NCBI GenBank assembly: GCA_900770075.1
Contig: CAAGIZ010000075.1
Span: 1-5,246 of the forward strand
DNA length: 5,246 nt
Direction of reading: 5' to 3'
DNA from: Spirochaetia bacterium
GTDB lineage: Bacteria > Spirochaetota > Spirochaetia > Treponematales > Treponemataceae
Within the stretch, counting starts at the first letter, position 1; each line of letters begins with the position of its first letter. Both the position numbers and the translations under genes were made by a program. The notes under the pieces were generated by a model. That model did not search any database. It saw only the letters and a list, made by a program, of their open reading frames with translations, and was not told the origin of the DNA. Of this stretch, positions 1 to 5,238 are shown in pieces.

Positions 1-34
1 AAACTCGCAGGGGCGGCACCTGTGCCATCCCCGT
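1..34. repeat. 34-bp direct repeat, copy 1 (imperfect palindrome)
   Basis: This stretch matches 105-138 over 34 bases with two differences. Its core folds as a hairpin: GGGG (10-13) pairs with CCCC (29-32) and GGCAC (15-19) pairs with GTGCC (22-26). The loop is CT and there is a small internal loop at 14 / 27-28. The copy touches the window edge, so the true repeat may be longer. It is probably a dispersed intergenic repeat, but one window cannot show that. Confidence 0.75.
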
Positions 35-38
35 CCCC

Positions 39-111
39 CTGCCGCAAGGCAGCCGTGCGCGACCTCGCGCACCTGTCAATAACGAGTTTTGCTGCGCAGC
101 AGTAAAACTCG
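39..111. repeat. cluster of three perfect or near-perfect short palindromes
   Basis: Three hairpins sit between the two 34-bp repeat copies. CTGCC (39-43) and GGCAG (48-52) pair around a GCAA tetraloop. GTGCGCGA (55-62) and TCGCGCAC (65-72) form a perfect 8-bp stem with a 2-base gap. CGAGTTTT (83-90) and AAAACTCG (104-111) form an outer 8-bp stem around the self-complementary GCTGCGCAGC (91-100). The last stem shares bases with the left end of repeat copy 2. None is followed by a convincing T run on the + strand, so they are not typical terminators. Confidence 0.7.
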
Positions 112-138
112 CAGGGGTGGCACTTGTGCCATCCCCGT
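105..138. repeat. 34-bp direct repeat, copy 2 (imperfect palindrome)
   Basis: This is the second copy of the unit at 1-34. TGGCAC (118-123) pairs with GTGCCA (126-131) around TT, and GGGG (114-117) pairs with CCCC (133-136) with one unpaired T. One of the two differences from copy 1 (C14 to T118) adds a T-A pair with A131, and the other lies in the loop, so the changes spare the fold. The hairpin ends nine bases before the start codon at 145 and occupies the place where a Shine-Dalgarno sequence would be expected. Confidence 0.75.
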
Positions 139-144
139 GAAACT

Positions 145-762
145 ATGAGAAAAAAACACATTGCAGAAAAAAAACTTTACTTCCTCATGAACAAGGCTCC
201 GGGAACAGTCTGTTCCACCGTCAGCGACAGCCACAAAACCGTCTACGAAACCTTCCCGGAAGAAATCCTCATAAGCCCGGAAGGTGCGAAACTCCACACT
301 GTGGGCCGGCTGGATTGCGACACAGAAGGCCTTCTTTTGTTTACAAACGACGGTAAACTTTCAAACTTTTTAACCCGCCCGGAAAGCAAAATTCAAAAGA
401 CCTACCTTGCGGAACTTGAATTTCCAGTTTCCCGTCAAAACCAGCAGGAATATGCCCGGCGGTCAAAAGCCGGTCTTGTCCTTCCTGCAGAAAAAAAATT
501 CCCGGAACAGAAAAGCGGCGGTGCAGAAATACAGTGGCTTTCGGACAAAAAGTGCACCATAACCCTTACGGAAGGAAAATTCCACGAAGTAAAGCGGATT
601 TTTCTGGCTCTCGGAAACAGGGTTTTGTTTTTAAAGCGCATAAAGATGGCTGGACTTACCCTGGACGAAAAATTACCCTCAGGAGCCTGGCGCTCTTTAA
701 CGGAAGAAGAAATTTTTGCCTTAAAAATTCAGCAGCCGGATTTTGTTCCTTCCGGTCTGTAG
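145..762 (+). CDS. RsuA-family rRNA pseudouridine synthase, no S4 domain
   Basis: This 205-residue protein is of the RsuA/RluB/RluE/RluF family, which isomerises a uridine in ribosomal RNA to pseudouridine. The family's catalytic motif GRLDCDTEGLLLFTNDG spans residues 54-70, with the nucleophilic aspartate at D57. The KTYLAELEFPV segment (85-95), EGKFHEVKRIFLALGN (143-158) and the C-terminal WRSLTEEEI follow RsuA more closely than RluE, so 16S position 516 is the likely target; that choice is inference. Classical RsuA carries an N-terminal S4 RNA-binding domain, but only about ten residues precede the LYFLMNKAPG strand here, as in the naturally S4-less RluE. The ATG at 145 was chosen because it keeps that strand. 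A TTG at 124 lies inside the repeat, and the ATG at 187 would remove part of the fold. No Shine-Dalgarno is visible. The stop is TAG. The 3' end overlaps prmC, on the other strand, by 34 bp. Confidence 0.9.
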   Translation: MRKKHIAEKKLYFLMNKAPGTVCSTVSDSHKTVYETFPEEILISPEGAKLHTVGRLDCDTEGLLLFTNDGKLSNFLTRPESKIQKTYLAELEFPVSRQNQQEYARRSKAGLVLPAEKKFPEQKSGGAEIQWLSDKKCTITLTEGKFHEVKRIFLALGNRVLFLKRIKMAGLTLDEKLPSGAWRSLTEEEIFALKIQQPDFVPSGL

Positions 763-1703
763 GGCTTTGTGCCCGTTACGTTTCGCAGCATGCCGTTCAG
801 GTCTTTTTTTAGTCCTACGTCTTTAAAACCTGCCTCTTCAAAAAGCCGGGCTGTTTCTTCGGCATTGTATTCTCCTGTTTCCATGATTAAAAGTCCGCCG
901 GGGGCAAGCCTTTCAAAACACTGGGGCACCAGTCTTCTTATCAAAAAAAGACCGTCTTCAGTGCCGGAAAACTCTCCCTCAGCCGTTACGTCTCCGTCAA
1001 GGGCAAGCAGCGGTTCGCTCCGGCCGTCCTTTAAAAGTTCAAGGCTTTCGGAGTGGGGTACGTAGGGCGGGTTTGTAAGGATAAAATCAAAAGAATAGTC
1101 TGGAAGATTTTCAAAAAGATTGGAGCGGATAAACCGCAGTCTGGAAGGAATGTTTTCGTCAAAGTCCAGAAGCCGCCGGGCATTTTTCTGGCAAACTTCC
1201 AGTGCCGCCTCAGAGATGTCTGCAAAGGTCATCTTTGGCAGGTTTTCCACAGAAATTCCGTCATTTTCTGCAAGGGCTTTCAGAACTGAAATTCCCACGC
1301 AGCCGCTGCCGCAGCACATGTCGCAGATTTCAGGAATTTTTTTCAAACTTCCGTCCGCATTTTCCATCCGCCCGTAAAAAAGCCCCAAAGCGTTCAGAGC
1401 CTGTTCCACTAAAATTTCAGTGTCAGGCTTGGGAATAAGCACGGCAGGATTTACAAAAAAATCAAAACCGAAAAACTCTTTTTGCCCGGTTATGTAAGCC
1501 ACAGGAAGACCGGTCTTTCTTTTTTCGACGGCGACCGCAAAAGCCTTCTCCTGTTCCTCTGACATCTGGCAGTCTCTTTTTAAGAGGAGCTGGGTTCTGT
1601 CAAAGCCCGTAACGTGCTGCAAGATAACTGCGGTGTCCAGTTCTGGGCTGGGAGAGCGGCAAAGCCGGGCCTTGCCGTATTTTTTTGCTTCAAGGATGTT
1701 CAA
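729..1703 (-). CDS. prmC: peptide chain release factor N5-glutamine methyltransferase
   Basis: PrmC (HemK) transfers a methyl group from S-adenosylmethionine to the glutamine of the GGQ motif in release factors, which speeds peptide release in the cytoplasm. The 324 residues begin with the helical N-terminal domain (about 1-85). The family segment LPVAYITGQKEFFG (66-79) and the LIPKPDTEILVEQAL segment (89-103) follow. The SAM-binding motif DMCCGSGCVG is at 128-137, and the glutamine-binding NPPY at 211-214. E. coli PrmC is about 277 residues. The extra length here lies mainly in a linker near 106-126 and in an acidic loop near 236-250. The start is TTG at 1703, chosen because the N-terminus then aligns with the family and no ATG fits. 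A weak AGGA (1716-1719) overlaps the prfA stop, and only 14 bases separate the two genes, so coupled translation is likely. The stop is TGA. The last 34 bp lie antisense to the end of the pseudouridine synthase gene. Confidence 0.96.
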   Translation of the reverse strand: MNILEAKKYGKARLCRSPSPELDTAVILQHVTGFDRTQLLLKRDCQMSEEQEKAFAVAVEKRKTGLPVAYITGQKEFFGFDFFVNPAVLIPKPDTEILVEQALNALGLFYGRMENADGSLKKIPEICDMCCGSGCVGISVLKALAENDGISVENLPKMTFADISEAALEVCQKNARRLLDFDENIPSRLRFIRSNLFENLPDYSFDFILTNPPYVPHSESLELLKDGRSEPLLALDGDVTAEGEFSGTEDGLFLIRRLVPQCFERLAPGGLLIMETGEYNAEETARLFEEAGFKDVGLKKDLNGMLRNVTGTKPYRPEGTKSGC

Positions 1704-1717
1704 GACAGTTACCGTTC

Positions 1718-2794
1718 CTACTGTTCAAGTTCCTTAAACTGTTCTTCTTTTGCGTAAACGTTCAGGGCATCCAGCATTTCGTCCATGTTGCCCATCATAA
1801 AGGAAGGCAGGTTGTGCTGGGAATAGTTAATTCTGTGGTCAGTTACCCTGTCCTGCGGGTAGTTGTATGTCCTGATTTTTTCGGAGCGGTCGCCGTTACC
1901 AACCATGCTCTTGCGGGCAGCGGAACGTTCGGCGTCCAGTTTGGACTGTTCAAAGTCAAAAAGCCGGGCACGCAGAACTTCCCAGGCCTTTTCCTTGTTT
2001 TTTATCTGGGATTTCTGATCCTGCTGAATTACGACAATGCCGGTTGGAATGTGGGTAAGGCGTACAGCCGAATCTGTCGTGTTTACGCACTGACCGCCTG
2101 GTCCTCCGGCACGCATAACGTCTACACGCACATCCCCTGGATTTATCTTTATGTCCGCTTCTTCGGCTTCCGGCAGAACCGCAACCGTAACGGTGGAAGT
2201 CTGGAGCCTTCCCTGAGATTCAGTCTGCGGTACCCTCTGTACCCGGTGAACTCCAGATTCCCAGCGCAGCGTACCATAGACAAATTTACCCTGGATCTGA
2301 GTTACAATCTTGTTAAAACCGCCGACTTCAGTTTCCTGAGCTTCAAGATTTTCGTATTTCCAGCCCTTTCTGTCGCAAAGGTGGCAGTACATCTCCCACA
2401 TATCCCGCACAAAAAGAGAGGCTTCGTCTCCGCCGGCAGCAGAGCGTATTTCCAGAATGATGTTTTTTTCGTCCAGAGGGTCAGGGGGAATAAGCTTAAG
2501 CTTAATCTGTTCTTCAAGCTGGGGAACTTTTTCTTCCAGTTCCTTCATTTCTTCCCGGGCCATCTCCTTCATTTCCGGGTCATCTTCGGCAGTAATCATC
2601 ATCTTGGCGTCTTCAATGCCCGAAAGGCATTTTCTGTATTCATTGCCGACTTCCAGCACGTCCGTCAAATGCCCGTGCTCGCGCATAACGTCCTTGTATT
2701 TTTTCTGATCTTTAACGAGGTCTGGATCCTGAACAAGAGCCGTAACCTCTTCGAACCGCCTGTCCAGTTCGCTAAGTTTTTTCAATAAGTCCAT
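1718..2794 (-). CDS. prfA: peptide chain release factor 1
   Basis: RF1 reads UAA and UAG in the ribosomal A site and triggers peptidyl-tRNA hydrolysis. The 358 residues have the usual length. There is an acidic, charged helical N-terminal domain (about 1-110) and a codon-reading domain with GVHRVQRVPQT ending at T191. The catalytic GGPGGQ is at 230-235, with Q235 the expected PrmC target, and the RF1-type NTTDSAVRLTHIPTGIVV segment is at 238-255. The tripeptide PQT (189-191) fits the RF1 PxT motif and not the RF2 SPF motif. One oddity is that the following loop reads GRLQTS (195-200), where RF1 and RF2 normally have histidine (GRIHTS / GRRHTS). I checked the codon as CAG in the DNA. The residue after GGQ is cysteine, where histidine is common. 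The gene is first of a two-gene operon with prmC. No Shine-Dalgarno precedes the ATG, and the promoter appears to begin transcription at the start codon. The stop is TAG, which this factor itself must read. Confidence 0.98.
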   Translation of the reverse strand: MDLLKKLSELDRRFEEVTALVQDPDLVKDQKKYKDVMREHGHLTDVLEVGNEYRKCLSGIEDAKMMITAEDDPEMKEMAREEMKELEEKVPQLEEQIKLKLIPPDPLDEKNIILEIRSAAGGDEASLFVRDMWEMYCHLCDRKGWKYENLEAQETEVGGFNKIVTQIQGKFVYGTLRWESGVHRVQRVPQTESQGRLQTSTVTVAVLPEAEEADIKINPGDVRVDVMRAGGPGGQCVNTTDSAVRLTHIPTGIVVIQQDQKSQIKNKEKAWEVLRARLFDFEQSKLDAERSAARKSMVGNGDRSEKIRTYNYPQDRVTDHRINYSQHNLPSFMMGNMDEMLDALNVYAKEEQFKELEQ

Positions 2795-2829
2795 TTTTTT
2801 ATATTACAGAAAAAAAACGCCTTTTTCAA
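2794..2829 (-). promoter_or_regulatory. sigma70-type promoter of prfA-prmC, probably leaderless
   Basis: On the minus strand TTGAAA (2829-2824) and TAATAT (2806-2801) are separated by exactly 17 bases. Both hexamers are one base from consensus. Counting seven bases past the -10 hexamer places +1 at 2794, the A of the prfA ATG. Six A residues and no Shine-Dalgarno lie between the -10 element and the start codon. The match is read directly from the sequence; the start point and leaderless status are inferred. Confidence 0.65.
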
Positions 2830-2858
2830 TTGCTGTTCCCTGTGGTATACTCTGCTGA
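2823..2858 (+). promoter_or_regulatory. extended -10 promoter of the ankyrin lipoprotein gene
   Basis: TGGTATACT (2843-2851) is an extended -10 element (TGn plus TATACT). The -35 position 17 bases upstream is TTTTCA (2823-2828), a weak match that overlaps the -35 box of the divergent prfA promoter. The predicted start is near A2858, three bases before the ATG at 2861. No Shine-Dalgarno precedes that ATG, so this mRNA also looks almost leaderless. Confidence 0.55.
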
Positions 2859-2860
2859 TT

Positions 2861-3550
2861 ATGACCTGTAAACTTTTTCGGAAGGTGTTTTTTCTGCCTG
2901 CCTTTTTGTCTGTCCTTATGGTTTTTGTGGCTGCGGGGTGTTCCGGCGGCAAGGTGAATGTAGCGGATTTTGAGGAGCAGTGTGCCTCCCAAAATCTGGA
3001 TCCTGTTATGGCAGCCGTGCGCTCGGAAGATTTTGCTCTTTTAAAAAGCCTTCTTTCTTCCGGGCGGAATCCTGACTCTTTTTCTGCAGGAAAAATCACT
3101 CCCTTGATGTGGGCCTGCCGTACCGGGAATTTAAGGCAGATAAAGCTTTTGTTAAAATTCGGTGCGGACATAAACCAAAAGAGCGGGGAAGGGCTTTTTC
3201 CCTTTGACTATGCCTGTATTTCCGGCAGCCTTCCTGCTGTAAAAATTTTGCTGGGCTTTAATCCTGACTTAAACCACCTGAACCCCGGGGACACGACACC
3301 CCTTATGTTGGCCTGTTCCCTGGATTTTACCAGACTTGTAAAGCTGCTTGTAAAAAACGGAGCGGAGATTGACCTGGAGAATTCCATGGGAGACACTGCC
3401 CTGACTTTCTGCGTTTACGGAAATTCTCCGGAATGTGCCGGAATCCTTATTAAAAACGGTGCTGACCCCTTGCATAAAAACAGCGAAGGCTTTTCTCCTT
3501 TTGACCTTGCCTCTCCCCGAATGCAGGAGATTTTCCGGACAAGGGGGTGA
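2861..3550 (+). CDS. ankyrin-repeat lipoprotein
   Basis: The 229-residue protein starts with a basic N-region and a hydrophobic stretch that ends in a VAAGC lipobox, with C27 the predicted lipidated residue. This indicates export and membrane anchoring. From about residue 47 to the end there are about five to six ankyrin repeats of 30-34 residues. The clearest are TPLMWACRTGNLRQIKLLL (80-98) with FGADIN, TPLMLACSLDFTRLVKLLV (146-164) with NGAEID, and a repeat at 178-204 ending in NGADP. A weaker repeat lies at 111-143 and a capping half-repeat at the C-terminus. Ankyrin repeats bind proteins; no enzymatic motif is present and I cannot name a partner. The gene is divergent from prfA across 66 bp and stands alone. 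No strong + strand terminator follows, only palindromes. The stop is TGA. Whether it faces the periplasm or the cell surface is not readable from the sequence. Confidence 0.88.
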   Translation: MTCKLFRKVFFLPAFLSVLMVFVAAGCSGGKVNVADFEEQCASQNLDPVMAAVRSEDFALLKSLLSSGRNPDSFSAGKITPLMWACRTGNLRQIKLLLKFGADINQKSGEGLFPFDYACISGSLPAVKILLGFNPDLNHLNPGDTTPLMLACSLDFTRLVKLLVKNGAEIDLENSMGDTALTFCVYGNSPECAGILIKNGADPLHKNSEGFSPFDLASPRMQEIFRTRG

Positions 3551-3564
3551 AGTGCCGCGCAGCG

Positions 3565-3634
3565 TTCCTGGCACTTGTGCCGGGAATGGAGCGTAAGCGG
3601 AAGCACGGAACACCCGGTTTTTGCGCAGCAAAAA
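3565..3634. repeat. palindromic intergenic element related in motif to 1-138
   Basis: TTCCTGGCAC (3565-3574) pairs with GTGCCGGGAA (3577-3586) around TT, with one G-T pair. The core TGGCACTTGTGCC (3569-3581) is identical to 118-130. Further on, TTTTTGC (3618-3624) pairs with GCAAAAA (3628-3634) around GCA, echoing the TTTTGCTGCGCAGC stem at 87-100. The order is reversed relative to the left end. It lies between the ankyrin gene and the pectate lyase terminator and may weakly terminate the ankyrin mRNA, although no good T run follows. Confidence 0.55.
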
Positions 3635-3648
3635 TGGCCCCAATTTTC

Positions 3649-3691
3649 AAAAAAAAAGTCCGCAAATGCGGGGAATCTTGCATCTGCGGAC
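3649..3691 (-). terminator. rho-independent terminator of the pectate lyase-like gene
   Basis: Read on the minus strand, GTCCGCAGATGC (3691-3680) pairs with GCATTTGCGGAC (3669-3658) around a 10-base loop. It forms a 12-bp stem with one G-T pair and is followed at once by nine T residues (3657-3649). It begins about 60 bases after the TAA of the gene ending at 3751. On the + strand only a delayed T5 (3699-3703) follows, so it would be a poor terminator for the ankyrin mRNA. Confidence 0.93.
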
Positions 3692-3750
3692 AAAGGAGTT
3701 TTTCTGAGCTTTTATGCTTCAGAATTGGTTACCGGCAACAACCGTGCCTT

Positions 3751-4659
3751 TTAGTAGCTTGTTCTGCTGGAAATCTGACCTTCCTTGTTGTTTGTTACGG
3801 TACAGCCTGTGATTGTCTGTTTTGCCGTATTTCCGTTGGCGTCGATTCCGTATTTGAGGTTTCCTTTTGCGGTGCAGTAGAGAACCCTGTGGCTTACGTT
3901 GGCATATTTTGAACCGAGTTTGAAGCCGTTTCCGTCGCCGTCAGATGTTGTCTGGTATGAAGAGTTGATGTATCCGTTGTAGGATGCTTCGCAGTGATTC
4001 ATCGTAACCTGATATGGCTGGCTGTAGAGGTCCCATCCGTCGTCGGAATTGTATTTTGCAATACAGTAGTTGAATTTGATGTTTTTTCCGCCGGAAAGTT
4101 TTGCTGCAAAGCCGTCAGCGTTTTCTCCGCCGGTTGCCTTGTCGTAGTTGTAGTAAGATTCACATTTTGTAACAGTTACGTCGTGAGCTGAGTTGTAAAC
4201 CTGAAGGCCTGAGTCGCCGTTGTTTAGGAATTTGCAGTATTCAGCACGGTTGTTTCCACCAATTTGGAATACAAGACCGCAGTCTGAAGCGTTTTTTACT
4301 GTAAGGTTTTTGATTGTCCAGTATGAACCGTTTACCTTTACACCCCAGCCTGTGAATTTTGAACAGTCAAGGGTTTTTCCGTTTCCGTTGAGGGTGATTA
4401 CGCTTCCTGAGGAACCGCTGCGTAAAAGCTGCAGCTGTTTTGTCAGAGTGATGTTTGAATTGAGCACGATTGTGTCGCCGCCGTTTACTTTGTTTGCTGC
4501 CGTGTAAAGCTGGTCTGCCGTTGAAACGTAGTAAGTAGTTGCTGCGGCACGGCTTGAAGATGATTCTGATTCTTCGGCTGAACTTAAATCTGAACAGGAA
4601 ACGAACATTGCTGCAGCAGATACAAGTGCTGCACCCAGTAAAAATTTTGTTACTTTCAT
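3751..4659 (-). CDS. family PL9 pectate lyase-like beta-helix lipoprotein
   Basis: This 302-residue exported protein probably cleaves polygalacturonate by calcium-dependent beta-elimination. The signal peptide ends in a relaxed spirochaetal lipobox, FVSC, with C22 lipidated. A Ser/Glu-rich tether follows (about 23-40), then a right-handed parallel beta-helix (about 43-300). The PL9 signatures are clear: ADGFAAKL (181-188), NSDDGWDLY (204-212) and DGNGFKLG (242-249). D182, D206, D207 and D210 have the same spacing as the four calcium-binding aspartates of Erwinia Pel9A (D209, D233, D234, D237). K247 matches the catalytic lysine K273 to within one residue. The start at 4659 is fixed by the Shine-Dalgarno and the signal peptide; in-frame codons up to 4830 are not part of it. 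Length is short for PL9 enzymes, with no extra carbohydrate-binding domain. It is monocistronic, with its own terminator. A possible -10 (TATATT or TATTAT, near 4704-4711) lies upstream without a good -35. Activity itself is inferred. Confidence 0.9.
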   Translation of the reverse strand: MKVTKFLLGAALVSAAAMFVSCSDLSSAEESESSSSRAAATTYYVSTADQLYTAANKVNGGDTIVLNSNITLTKQLQLLRSGSSGSVITLNGNGKTLDCSKFTGWGVKVNGSYWTIKNLTVKNASDCGLVFQIGGNNRAEYCKFLNNGDSGLQVYNSAHDVTVTKCESYYNYDKATGGENADGFAAKLSGGKNIKFNYCIAKYNSDDGWDLYSQPYQVTMNHCEASYNGYINSSYQTTSDGDGNGFKLGSKYANVSHRVLYCTAKGNLKYGIDANGNTAKQTITGCTVTNNKEGQISSRTSY

Positions 4660-4665
4660 AAATAA

Positions 4666-4671
4666 CACCTC
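4666..4671 (-). promoter_or_regulatory. Shine-Dalgarno that fixes the PL9 gene start
   Basis: GAGGTG on the minus strand lies six bases before the ATG at 4659. It selects this ATG over the upstream in-frame codons reaching to 4830, and the protein then begins with a proper lipoprotein signal. It is the only clear Shine-Dalgarno among the five genes. Confidence 0.85.
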
Positions 4672-4911
4672 ACTTTTTTTAATAAACTGTGTCTCTCGAA
4701 AAATAATATACATGATGAGGAGTGGAAAAAGTTTGGACAAATCAGACATCGTTTTTGTATAAAAAGAAATTTTGAGCATATTTTGTAAAATTACTTTAAA
4801 AATATGGTAGTTGGGTTCGGAAAAGTTCAAAGTAAAAGACGGTTGTATTTTTCCGTGATGGAAATTTATAAGAAATTTGATGATATTTTGAAGAAAAATT
4901 TATAAAATTTT

Positions 4912-4947
4912 AAAAAAAAGATGCACCAGACGGAGGATTCTGGTGCA
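4912..4947 (-). terminator. strong minus-strand rho-independent terminator, gene unknown
   Basis: On the minus strand TGCACCAGA (4947-4939) and TCTGGTGCA (4930-4922) form a perfect 9-bp stem with an 8-base loop. After two bases a run of eight T residues follows (4919-4912). It is about 250 bases upstream of the PL9 start, so it closes a transcript coming from higher coordinates and also insulates the PL9 promoter. No credible minus-strand gene lies between it and the window edge. Confidence 0.88.
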
Positions 4948-5173
4948 AAGGAGGGAAAGATAGGAGTTTTTTTTAGAAAATGAGCATTTTCTGCTGTTTT
5001 CTGTATATAAAAACACCTGAAATGCAAAAGGTTACAAAAAAAATAGTCGATTTGAAAAAAAAAAGTTGTGGCTGTGGCGGGGGGGGAGGGCACTTTGCAG
5101 CACTTTCAGGGGCTCCGCATTATAAATTTTTAGTAAAAAATTAGGGCGAGAGGGAGCGAATGGGCAGGCAAAA

Positions 5174-5238
5174 ACACCCTGATTGCGGATGGTGCACAAG
5201 CACCATTTATATAAATTCCCATGCCGCAATCAGCGTGT
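5174..5238. repeat. nested inverted repeat at the right edge
   Basis: ACACCCTGATTGCGG (5174-5188) and CCGCAATCAGCGTGT (5224-5238) pair over 15 positions with a single mismatch. Immediately inside the left arm, ATGGTGC (5189-5195) and GCACCAT (5200-5206) form a perfect 7-bp hairpin with an ACAA loop. The remaining interior (5207-5223) is AT-rich. The element could be an RNA structure or a dispersed palindromic repeat. No transposase or attachment-site context is visible. Confidence 0.75.

Noticed and set aside
1..138. CRISPR-like pair of direct repeats
   Set aside because: Only two copies are present. The 70-base interval between them is far too long and is itself folded into hairpins, and no cas genes are present.
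124..144. Earlier TTG start for the pseudouridine synthase
   Set aside because: It lies inside the hairpin loop of repeat copy 2 and would add seven residues with no family similarity.
736..775. Terminator between the two convergent genes
   Set aside because: The CCGGA/TCCGG and GGGC/GCCC pairings are only 4-5 bp, lie in coding sequence and lack an adjacent T run on either strand.
1685..2788. Long + strand open frame of 367 codons
   Set aside because: It is wholly antisense to prfA, starts inside prmC, and its protein is a Phe/Val-rich composition shadow with no domain.
4660..4830. N-terminal extension of the PL9 gene
   Set aside because: The extra 57 codons are AT-rich, would bury the lipoprotein signal, and lie upstream of a clear Shine-Dalgarno for the ATG at 4659.
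4866..5093. Minus-strand open frame of 75 codons
   Set aside because: It reads through the strong terminator at 4912-4947 and encodes mostly Phe/Lys/Ser from A/T runs.
5032..5229. Minus-strand open frame of 65 codons with a TTG start
   Set aside because: The start lies in the arm of the inverted repeat, no Shine-Dalgarno is visible and there are no recognisable motifs. It is better explained as repeat or RNA sequence.
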